From NCBI GenBank assembly GCA_036847185.1, contig DAIUAM010000071.1:1-10759 (forward strand): a stretch of 10,759 nt of DNA, in the 5' to 3' direction. The notes under the pieces were generated by a model. The model worked only from the letters and a program-made list of their open reading frames with translations. It ran no database searches and was not told where the DNA came from. Position 1 is the stretch's first letter; each line of letters begins with the position of its first letter. Shown here in pieces: positions 1-5,376 of the stretch. The position numbers were made by a program, and so were the translations under genes. The DNA comes from UBA4738 sp002413305. Its GTDB lineage: Bacteria > Actinomycetota > UBA4738.

Positions 1-117
1 CGGGGGTCGAGTATCAGGGTTCGTCACGCGGCCACCCCATGGTACTCGTTGATCATCTTCAAGTAACCCATTTCGACCGCCCTTTACACCCGCCTCGGGG
101 AAGGTTCGTAGGGGGGA

Positions 118-155
118 TGGGAAAGGGTCGGTGCTGGAGCACCGACCCTTTCCCA
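118..155 (-). terminator. Strong hairpin terminator after the anchor-P-like gene
   Basis: A perfect 17-bp inverted repeat (118-134 with 139-155) closes on a 4-base loop. It lies 69 bp beyond the stop codon of the minus-strand gene that ends at 225. No clear U-tract follows on the minus strand, where the next bases are ATCCCCCC, so this is a stem-only terminator of the kind common in high-GC bacteria. It could work in both directions. No other gene end is visible nearby that it would serve. Confidence 0.75.
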
Positions 156-224
156 CTCACGGCCTCTTCTCCGTCGTGTGATCCGTGGCTTGTACCCAGT
201 CGAGCACGTTCCTCCCACCTCCGG

Positions 225-1490
225 CTAGTGCACAGACGCCTCAGCCACCGCGACCCGGATGTCCGTCCCGGTCTGCAGGTTGAACGGGTTCGGTCCGTTG
301 ACGATGATCTCGATCATGCGGACCTCGATGCTGTTCGGGGTCTGGATGATTCGGTGCAGCCAGATCGTGAGGTTGCCAACGGTGATCTTGGTGTTCGGAG
401 CAACATCGGGGGAGATCGGCTGGCCGTTGACCACCAGGTTCACGAAGGTCGATCCGGCGTCGCTGAGGGTGATGACCCCGGCGGTCTTGGCGGCATGCGC
501 GTCGGCCTTGACCACATCCGCCGTAACCAGGCTGGAGAGCAGATCCACTGTTTGCACGGTGGAGGTGGTCTCACCGCTGGCCGTAGTCGCGTCGATCGTG
601 CCCTGGGCCGTGTCGGTCACCGTCCCCGTGGAGATGATGTTCGGCACGTTCACGCTCGCCACCGAGTTCGTATGGACCCTCCCGTTGGTCCCGCCGCACG
701 GCATGTTTACCACCGCGCTCGGTCCGGAGAGGACGAGGTTGCCCACGTGGGCCTTGGTCCCGTAGGCGATGCCGTCCAGGCTGCCCGCCTTGTTGAGTTC
801 CAGGTCGCTCGTGGCGTGCGCCACGATGATCTGGGTCCCCTTGGCGACGCCGGGAAGGTCGACGGTGACGAACACATGAATCATGTTCACCGTGAACGAA
901 GCGGTGGTCGCCCCGATGTGGGTGATCTGCTCGTTCAGCACCACCATGCCAACGCCGGGCAGGGTGATGGTGGTGTTCGGGGCTGGGGTGACGGTGATGG
1001 GAACACCGTTGACGACCAAGTTCACGAAGCTGGAGCCCGCGGCGCTGACCTGGAAGCCGGTCGTGTCGTGACTCGTGGCGCTGACCGCCTTGACCTCGCT
1101 CGCCGTGATGAGGCCAGACAGCAGGCTCGCGGCATGGACGTCGGCGGAGGTCGTTGACTCGACGACGCTACCGCTCGCGATGGAATCCGCCGTTGTGTTG
1201 ATCGCGCCCGTGGTGACCACATTCGGGACGTTCACGCTCGCGACGGTGTTGGTGTTGTGCACGCCCGCGGTCGTCGTGCAACCGAGCCCGACCAGGGCAC
1301 TCTTGCCGGCTACGACTGTCCTGCCCACGAAGGCGTTGGTCCCATAGGCGTCGCCGGTGTAGAACAGACCGGCGGGGCTCTGTACCGCGGCGGGGCTGCC
1401 CACCTGAGCCGCTGCGGCCGCGGAAACCAACCCGATCGGCAGTGCGAGGAACATGAGCGCGACCAGCGCGCTTGCCGTTCTCGTTCGCAT
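225..1490 (-). CDS. Secreted choice-of-anchor P-like protein with two tandem repeats
   Basis: This 421-residue protein is predicted to be exported. The N-terminus has basic residues, a hydrophobic stretch at about 8-25 and an Ala-rich cleavage region near residue 27. The mature part is rich in Thr, Val, Ala, Ser and Gly and is built as an internal duplication. Repeat 1 (about 46-226) and repeat 2 (about 239-418) share an AYGT motif, a single Cys (C71 and C265), ASVNVPN, a central LSGLITA/LSSLVTA segment and FVNLVVNG. The pattern matches what I know as choice-of-anchor P family surface proteins. No LPXTG or C-terminal membrane anchor is visible, so it may be released or held non-covalently. 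The ATG at 1488-1490 has a GGAGG ribosome site 8 bases upstream. The gene is single and ends at a hairpin. The biochemical role is unknown; an extracellular beta-rich structural or adhesive protein is the likeliest guess. Confidence 0.8.
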   Translation of the reverse strand: MRTRTASALVALMFLALPIGLVSAAAAAQVGSPAAVQSPAGLFYTGDAYGTNAFVGRTVVAGKSALVGLGCTTTAGVHNTNTVASVNVPNVVTTGAINTTADSIASGSVVESTTSADVHAASLLSGLITASEVKAVSATSHDTTGFQVSAAGSSFVNLVVNGVPITVTPAPNTTITLPGVGMVVLNEQITHIGATTASFTVNMIHVFVTVDLPGVAKGTQIIVAHATSDLELNKAGSLDGIAYGTKAHVGNLVLSGPSAVVNMPCGGTNGRVHTNSVASVNVPNIISTGTVTDTAQGTIDATTASGETTSTVQTVDLLSSLVTADVVKADAHAAKTAGVITLSDAGSTFVNLVVNGQPISPDVAPNTKITVGNLTIWLHRIIQTPNSIEVRMIEIIVNGPNPFNLQTGTDIRVAVAEASVH

Positions 1491-1600
1491 CTGGCACTCC
1501 TCCCTACCCTCATTCGGGGGCGCCTGCCTTGGCCTCAGTTAGCTGACCAGCCGTCGCCTCCTTTCGGGACTAGTTTGAGTTACCTAGTTCTCCACATGGG
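1491..1600 (-). promoter_or_regulatory. Possible structured 5' leader of the anchor-P-like gene
   Basis: Read on the minus strand, the roughly 110 bases before the start codon contain an ACTAG/CTAGT hairpin (1569-1573 with 1584-1588), then CAAAC, a short stem capped by CGAAA, GACGGC, GGTCAGCTAAC, and finally the GGAGG ribosome site. CAAAC, GAAA and GACG in this order recall the first arm of the c-di-GMP-I (GEMM) riboswitch, and GTCAGCTAAC recalls the 3' part of the c-di-AMP (ydaO) riboswitch. Neither consensus is complete; the GACGCAAAGCC core of GEMM is absent. A cis-regulatory RNA is possible but unproven. Confidence 0.25.
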
Positions 1601-1649
1601 TGACTCTATTCCCTGAAGAGGCGACAAGTAAACAGGTGACGAACATCCA

Positions 1650-2353
1650 ACAGCCTGGACCTGGTGACCAGCGAGGACGGGGCGGGGTGGACCCAGTTCC
1701 TGCGCTCGCTGGTGGCCCGGGGCCTGTCCGGGGTGCGCCTGGTGGTCTCCGACGACCATGCCGGCCTGGTGGGTGCGATCGCAGCGGTGCTCCCCGGGGC
1801 CTCCTGGCAGAGGTGCCGGACCCATTTCGTCCGCAACCTCCTCACCCGGGTCCCCAAGACCGCCCAGCCGTTCGTGGCCACCCTGGTCCGCTCGATCTTC
1901 GCCCAGCCATCGCGGGAGGAGGTCGAGGCCCAGCACGTCCGGATCGTCGAGCAGCTGGGGTCCCGGTTCCCGGCCGCCGCCGAGCTGCTGGAAGCCGCCC
2001 GGGAGGACATCACGGCGTTCCGGCTCCTTCCCGTCGAGCACTGGAAGCAGGTGTGGTCCAACAACCCCCAGGAGCGGCTGAATCGGGAGATCCGCCGACG
2101 GACCGACGTCGTGGGCATCTTCCCGAATCGGGAGGCCGTGATCCGGTTGGTCGGGGCGGTGCTTTCCGAGCAGCACGATGAGTGGGCGGTGGCCCGTCGC
2201 TACATGAGCTCCGAGTCCCTGGCCAAGGCCCGGATGGCCGTGATCGAGGGTGACGTTGGGGAGGAGGTGATGCCGGCGCTGGTGGCCGCGGGGTAGGTGA
2301 TCAGAACGATGGATGAAGCGGTGCTCTCATACACCACGTTGACGGACTTGGCC
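1650..2353 (+). mobile_element. 5'-truncated IS256-family insertion sequence
   Basis: This is the 3' half of an IS256-type element. It contains the C-terminal half of the transposase and, at about 2328-2353, a segment (ATACACCAC ... GGACTTGGCC) that resembles the terminal inverted repeats I know from actinobacterial IS256 elements. No matching left end occurs in the 150 bases upstream, and homology to the transposase starts abruptly near 1652. The element therefore lost its left half and should not move on its own. Its right end abuts the HTH reading frame starting at about 2353. Confidence 0.7.
1652..2296 (+). pseudogene. IS256-family transposase, C-terminal half only
   Basis: The open stretch encodes about 214 residues of a mutator/IS256-type DDE transposase (Transposase_mut), which normally has about 400. 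Diagnostic segments are LVVSDDHAGL (second catalytic Asp), WQRCRTHFVRNLL, and NNPQERLNREIRRRTDVVGI, which includes the third acidic residue. The N-terminal DNA-binding region and the first catalytic Asp are missing. The frame is closed by a TGA at 1637, and a GTG at 1664 is the first possible start, lying inside the conserved domain. The fragment cannot form a working active site. It ends with TAG at 2294-2296, about 57 bp before the presumed right end of the IS, as expected for an intact 3' half. Confidence 0.85.
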
Positions 2354-3035
2354 TGAGAACGAGGGGCTCTCCCGAGGACGGAGCGATCGCACCACGGTCG
2401 CTGGGCGAGGCAATCCGGCTTCTGCAGTTTCGGGCCCGGCTTACTCGAGACGAGCTCGCGAGCCTCGCTGGGATCTCTCCGGCATCGATGACGAGCTACT
2501 TTTATGAGGTTTCCTCGCCGTCGATCGCCGTCTTTCGGAGGATTACGGCGGCTTTGGCTGAGCGCCTCGGAGTGAATCCAGCGAGGCTGTGGATGGACCT
2601 CGGGGCGCTCCTGGAACCTCGTTCGGGCCCGGAGAACGAGCGCGGGGTGGATGACGGCAACGCTGGGCTCTCCCGAAAGTTGACCCAGTCAATGAACGTC
2701 GGGGACAGCGAGACGTTCGTGTCCCTTCACACCCCCGACGTCGTGGTGAGCGTCCCGGGGCGGAACCTGCTCACCGGCCGTCACAAGGGAGAAGAAGGGA
2801 TTCGTCACCTCATCGAGCAGATGCATCTCTTGACGGAAGGGAAGCTGTCTTCGAGGTTCACGACGTCCTCGCCAATGACGAACATACCGTCATCCTCTAT
2901 ACCCTTCGAGCTCGGCGCCAGGATCGAATGCTTGAGTCGGATCAGTCGGTGATCTGCCATCTTCGAGACGGGAAGGTGGCCGAGGCGTGGATCGACAGCC
3001 ACAACCAGGACGCCGTCGACGAGTTCTGGTCGTAG
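2353..3035 (+). pseudogene. Broken HTH (XRE-type) plus SnoaL/NTF2-like gene
   Basis: Read from 2353, the frame gives an XRE-like helix-turn-helix, LGEAIRLLQFRARLTRDELA (2401-2460) followed by SLAGIS, a PS-x-x-x-FRRI segment and ALAERLGV. A linker then leads into a SnoaL/NTF2-like fold, recognised from SETFVSLHTPDVVVSVPG, HKGEEGIRHLIEQM and LTEG. Two lesions are visible. There is no ATG, GTG or TTG before the HTH; the frame enters from the IS256 right end, and the first ATG, at 2488, falls inside the HTH. Near 2848-2852 the frame must change: EVHDVLANDEHTVILYTLRA through DEFWS and TAG at 3033-3035 are in another frame, as if one T had been lost from a TTT run. An HTH joined to SnoaL suggests a ligand-sensing regulator, but that is inference. 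A single sequencing error could account for the frameshift but not for the missing start. Confidence 0.65.
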
Positions 3036-3471
3036 CCCGCCCGGGTTCCCTCCAAGTCCCTTGTGGGTCGGTAGGACCCCGTTGGGCCGAACACTCGGTC
3101 ATCAGGCCGCCATCCCGGTGCGAAACGAACGTGAAGGCCCCCCCGACGCAAACAGCACCGATCTCTCCTTCCTGCGAAAGGCGGCCAAGTAGGTAACGCT
3201 GGTGATTCCAGTGCGTCGCGACCGACACGGGAATCATCGCGAGCCAGAACACCGTCAGCCAGCCGTTCACCCAGCGCATGAAGACCGGGTCCCCCTGCAC
3301 GGAGGCCCACAGGGATTTCATGACTCCGGTCATGTGGGTTCGAGAGGACCCGGGCTCGGGACACGGCCCTTGTCATCGGAGGTCGGGCGCAGGAACCCGG
3401 GCACCGGGTAACGAAGGCCCCGATCCAGTTCGACGAACACCGGGGTCGAGTAAAGTACGGAGCATGTCTGG
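3036..3471. other. Intergenic, probably decayed sequence
   Basis: About 436 bp without a securely supported gene. Overlapping reading frames occur on both strands but most lack family-like composition. The only protein-like stretch is a hydrophobic N-terminus on the minus strand at 3190-3333, listed separately. No tRNA, repeat array or clear terminator was found here. Confidence 0.5.
3190..3333 (-). pseudogene. Possible remnant of a small membrane protein
   Basis: From the ATG at 3331-3333, or the in-frame ATG at 3319-3321, the minus strand encodes about 45 protein-like residues. They include a convincing transmembrane segment (WVNGWLTVFWLAMIPVSVAT) after a charged, Trp-containing start. After about residue 48 the composition becomes Arg/Pro/Gly-rich, typical of a random frame in GC-rich DNA, and the frame runs on to 2890, antisense to the SnoaL-type gene. 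I read it as the surviving 5' end of a membrane-protein gene whose remainder is gone. No good ribosome site is visible, and the family is unknown to me. Confidence 0.3.
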
Positions 3472-3645
3472 ATGATTGCCTCAGCCACCGCAGTTTCTGG
3501 GTCGTCCACATCGAATCTCGACTGGTGGAAGCTCGCCATAGAGTTCGGTCAGCTCATCGCCATCATCGTCGGCGGCGTGTGGGCACTGTATCTCTACCGG
3601 GCAGGACGACGCGGGGAAGCAACGGTGGGGATTGACCCAATCTTC
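3472..3645 (+). pseudogene. N-terminal part of a membrane-anchored protein gene split by the transposon
   Basis: The ATG at 3472 follows a GGAG ribosome site with 9 bases of spacing. The 58 codons to 3645 encode a Ser/Thr-rich N-terminus, a single transmembrane helix at about residues 21-42 (containing FGQLIAIIVGGVWALYLY) and a basic stretch (RAGRRGEATVGIDPIF). Beyond 3645 the frame runs 40 codons into the transposon terminal repeat and stops at 3763-3765, giving a 97-residue hybrid. The true continuation is at 8577-9065: joining the pieces with one CAATCTTC copy gives an open 220-codon gene. The family is not one I can name. An N-terminal membrane anchor with a cytosolic or extracellular beta-rich domain is the visible architecture. 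A weak promoter (TTCGAC, 16 bp, TAAAGT at 3451-3456) may precede it. Confidence 0.75.
3638..3645 (+). repeat. Target-site duplication, left copy
   Basis: CAATCTTC directly precedes the left terminal repeat and is repeated exactly at 8569-8576 just outside the right one. Eight bp is the duplication length characteristic of the IS1595 family. Confidence 0.9.
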
Positions 3646-3675
3646 GGTGATGTGTGCGGTGACAAACCCAACCAG
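3646..3675 (+). repeat. Left terminal inverted repeat
   Basis: Thirty bases match the reverse complement of 8539-8568 with one mismatch (A at 3671). The first 25 are identical. It starts GGTGATGTGTGC and lies directly inside the 8-bp target duplication, so it is the left transposase-binding end. Confidence 0.92.
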
Positions 3676-3703
3676 GATGATGGGTTCGGATTGCGCTCAC
3701 TCG

Positions 3704-3709
3704 TAGAAT
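3704..3709 (+). promoter_or_regulatory. -10 element of a probably leaderless promoter
   Basis: TAGAAT ends six bases before the ATG at 3716, the spacing expected if transcription starts at the start codon itself. No Shine-Dalgarno sequence lies in between, which fits a leaderless message. A matching -35 is not obvious; that position falls just inside the left terminal repeat. Confidence 0.4.
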
Positions 3710-3715
3710 CCCCGT

Positions 3716-4117
3716 ATGCCACGTCAGGGCTGGAACTGGAACGATCCCAGAGGCCGGAACGTTAGGCTCAACCAGGGGACCTGGGACAAGCACATCTGTG
3801 GGCCGGATGGGCATATCGAGATGGCGGCGAACTTCGATGCCATCTCGGAGACCATCTGCGACCCGGATCGCATCAGCGAGAGCGGCACCCGCTACCCGGA
3901 CCGGGAAATATACGAGCGGATGCGGGAGTTCAAGGGCTATGCGAGACCGCGACGCCTAATCGCCACGGTTGTGGTGAAATGGCGGTCCCCCAAACGGGGG
4001 ATACGCCCGAGGCGGCGAGCACCGATAATGCCCGTAGGGGACATCGTCACCGGGTATGCTTCGGGCACCCAGCATCAAGGAGCGACCACATGGCAGAGAG
4101 GCGAGAAGTCCGAGTAG
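3716..4117 (+). CDS. PBECR/BECR-fold-like small protein, candidate toxin
   Basis: This 133-residue protein shows a pattern I associate with PBECR-type proteins of the Barnase-EndoU-ColicinE5-RelE superfamily. It has TWDKHI (His26) with a second His at 33, an amphipathic region with ETICDPDRISES (46-56), a basic tyrosine-containing stretch, then a hydrophobic strand (LIATVVVKW) and a late GDIVTGYASG motif. These correspond to the W-x-KH-I, T-x-x-DPD-x-I-x-x-S, VVV and VxTAY landmarks of that group. Such proteins are predicted RNases and often act as toxins. The C-terminus after about residue 115 looks poorly conserved. Its last 28 bases overlap the next gene, so the two are probably co-expressed. 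No signal peptide is seen. The family call comes from pattern memory and is moderate; DUF4258-like or another RelE-related fold is an alternative. Confidence 0.6.
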   Translation: MPRQGWNWNDPRGRNVRLNQGTWDKHICGPDGHIEMAANFDAISETICDPDRISESGTRYPDREIYERMREFKGYARPRRLIATVVVKWRSPKRGIRPRRRAPIMPVGDIVTGYASGTQHQGATTWQRGEKSE

Positions 4118-4344
4118 CTTACGACCGCGCTTCGGACGTTCTGTACGTGACCTTCGGGGTGAACGTGCCCGCGATCTCAGTGGAGGTTCAGGAAGGCGTA
4201 CTGGCTCGACTGAACCCCGACACCAAAGAGATGGTCGGGATGACGGTGATAGGTCTTTCGGATCGGACCGTGGAACAGTCGGTCGCGGTCGAGCCTGTCC
4301 GCGGGTCGCTGACCTACGATGCGGGTGGCCTCGTCCCTGCCTAG
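4090..4344 (+). CDS. DUF2283 family protein, candidate antitoxin
   Basis: The 84-residue product has the DUF2283 signature: VRVAYDRASDVLYVTFG near the start, an acidic VEVQEGVLARLNPDTKEMVG strand-turn-strand region, then an MTVIGLSD segment. Proteins of this family are short, beta-rich and often encoded next to small nuclease-fold genes, where they are suspected antitoxins. I chose the ATG at 4090 because AAGGAG lies 7-8 bases upstream and because translation from earlier in-frame codons gives a non-conserved leader. The gene starts inside the end of the preceding one, an arrangement typical of coupled toxin-antitoxin pairs, here with the putative toxin first. It stops at 4342-4344, just before a palindrome that precedes the transposase gene. 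The domain call is fairly secure; the antitoxin role is inferred. Confidence 0.7.
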   Translation: MAERREVRVAYDRASDVLYVTFGVNVPAISVEVQEGVLARLNPDTKEMVGMTVIGLSDRTVEQSVAVEPVRGSLTYDAGGLVPA

Positions 4345-4348
4345 AAAC

Positions 4349-4370
4349 TGAATCACATTGTTGTGATTCA
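4349..4370. promoter_or_regulatory. Perfect palindrome between the TA-like pair and the transposase gene
   Basis: TGAATCACA, a 4-base centre (TTGT), then TGTGATTCA form a perfect 9-bp inverted repeat. It begins 5 bp after the DUF2283 stop and covers the region where the -35 element of the transposase promoter would lie. It is AT-rich and followed by no T-run, which favours a protein-binding operator over a terminator. A repressor encoded in the element is a possible ligand. Confidence 0.5.
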
Positions 4371-4387
4371 TGTCATACCCTCCGGGC

Positions 4388-4393
4388 ATAATG
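4388..4393 (+). promoter_or_regulatory. Candidate -10 of the transposase gene
   Basis: CATAAT lies five bases before the chosen GTG start at 4399, compatible with a leaderless transcript. The matching -35 position (about 4365-4370) overlaps the right arm of the palindrome, so a factor bound there would block this promoter. The -35 itself is weak. Confidence 0.3.
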
Positions 4394-4398
4394 AGGGT

Positions 4399-5376
4399 GT
4401 GTCAAAGACCAACATCCTTCGGATCGCCGAGCGAATCCCCGACGAGGCTGCCGCCTATGAGTACCTGGAGCAGCTTCGGTGGAACGGCTCGCCGGTCTGT
4501 CCCCACTGTGGGAACGAGGACCGCTGCTACTTCCTGACCCCGGCCAACGGCAAGAGCCGCGCCACCCGTACCGGGAAGCCCACACAGCGCCGCCTCTGGA
4601 AGTGCGCGGCCTGCCGTCGCCAGTTCTCGGTCCTCACCGACACGGTCATGCACGGGACCAAGATTCCGGTTCGGACGTGGGTGTTCGTGCTGTTCGAGAT
4701 GTGCGCGAGCAAGAACGGCGTCAGCGCCCGCGAGATCGAGCGGAAGTACGGCCTTTGCCCTCGGAGCGCGTGGTTCCTCACCCAGCGCATCCGGGAGGCC
4801 ATGAAGGACGACGGCCTCGGCATGTTCGTGGGAAAGATCGTCGCCGATGAGACGTGGATCGGCGGTCAGCCCCGATACCGTCACGGCCACAAGGCCGGAA
4901 CGGGTGGGCAGGGCGTCACCGACAAGACGCCGGTCCTCTCCCTCGTGAACACCACCACTGGGCAGGTCCGCTCGAAGGTGGTCCCTGATGTGACCGGGGC
5001 GACGCTCCGCAAGGCCATCGCCGAGCGCGTCAACATGGCGGCCTCCGTGCTCTACACGGACAGCGGCAACCAGTACCGACAGATCGGCCAGGAGTTCGCT
5101 GCCCATGAGAGTGTTGACCACCACGTCGGCGAGTACGTCCGGGGCGACGTGACCACCAACCACGCCGAGGGCTACTTCTCGCAGTTGAAGCGGTCGCTCG
5201 ACGGGACGCACCACCGGATCAGCGTGGAGCACCTGCCGCGCTACCTGGCGGAGTTCGACTACCGCTACTCGACGCGGGAGGCCACCGACAAGGAGCGCAT
5301 GGGCGACCTGCTCCACCGCGTCGGCGGACGGCGGCTCGCCTACAGGCCCCTCACCCGCGCCGCTTCCGGGGCTTGA
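4399..5376 (+). CDS. IS1595-family (ISXO2-like) DDE transposase
   Basis: The transposase has 325 residues from the GTG at 4399. The N-terminal region (FPDEEA-like RIPDEAAAYEYL and LRW) leads into a zinc ribbon with Cys34, Cys37, Cys69 and Cys72, then a helix-turn-helix-like segment (SAREIERKYGL ... AWFLTQRIREAM). The catalytic domain (DDE_Tnp_IS1595) shows ADETW with Asp150, LYTDSGNQY with Asp221, and TTNHAEGYFSQLKR with Asn254, His255 and Glu257. The closing GTHHRISVEHLPRYLAEFDYRYS is a hallmark of the family. Length and motifs are complete, so it should be active. An upstream in-frame GTG at 4363 would add 12 residues unlike the family and would start inside the palindrome, so I prefer 4399. 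Its last 26 bp overlap the end of the convergent R-M gene. It would act on the terminal repeats at 3646 and 8568. Confidence 0.92.
   Translation: MSKTNILRIAERIPDEAAAYEYLEQLRWNGSPVCPHCGNEDRCYFLTPANGKSRATRTGKPTQRRLWKCAACRRQFSVLTDTVMHGTKIPVRTWVFVLFEMCASKNGVSAREIERKYGLCPRSAWFLTQRIREAMKDDGLGMFVGKIVADETWIGGQPRYRHGHKAGTGGQGVTDKTPVLSLVNTTTGQVRSKVVPDVTGATLRKAIAERVNMAASVLYTDSGNQYRQIGQEFAAHESVDHHVGEYVRGDVTTNHAEGYFSQLKRSLDGTHHRISVEHLPRYLAEFDYRYSTREATDKERMGDLLHRVGGRRLAYRPLTRAASGA

Noticed and set aside
39..1157. Long plus-strand frame of 372 codons
   Set aside because: It is antisense to the secreted protein, is Asp/Arg/Gly/His-rich in the manner of GC-rich shadow frames, and has no domain or ribosome site.
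3330..3539. Minus-strand frame of 69 codons with an ATGA overlap to the membrane-protein remnant
   Set aside because: Its first third is antisense to the start of the split gene, whose frame is confirmed by reconstruction; no ribosome site.
3635..3645. An 11-bp direct repeat ACCCAATCTTC flanking the element
   Set aside because: The first three bases of the right copy belong to the terminal inverted repeat, so the duplication is 8 bp, with a chance 3-bp match.
4363..4398. Upstream GTG start for the transposase
   Set aside because: The extra 12 residues are unlike the family and the start would fall inside the palindrome, ahead of the likely -10.
4402..5316. Minus-strand frame of 304 codons
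   Set aside because: Antisense shadow of the transposase gene, with low-complexity Val/Leu/Ala/Asp composition.
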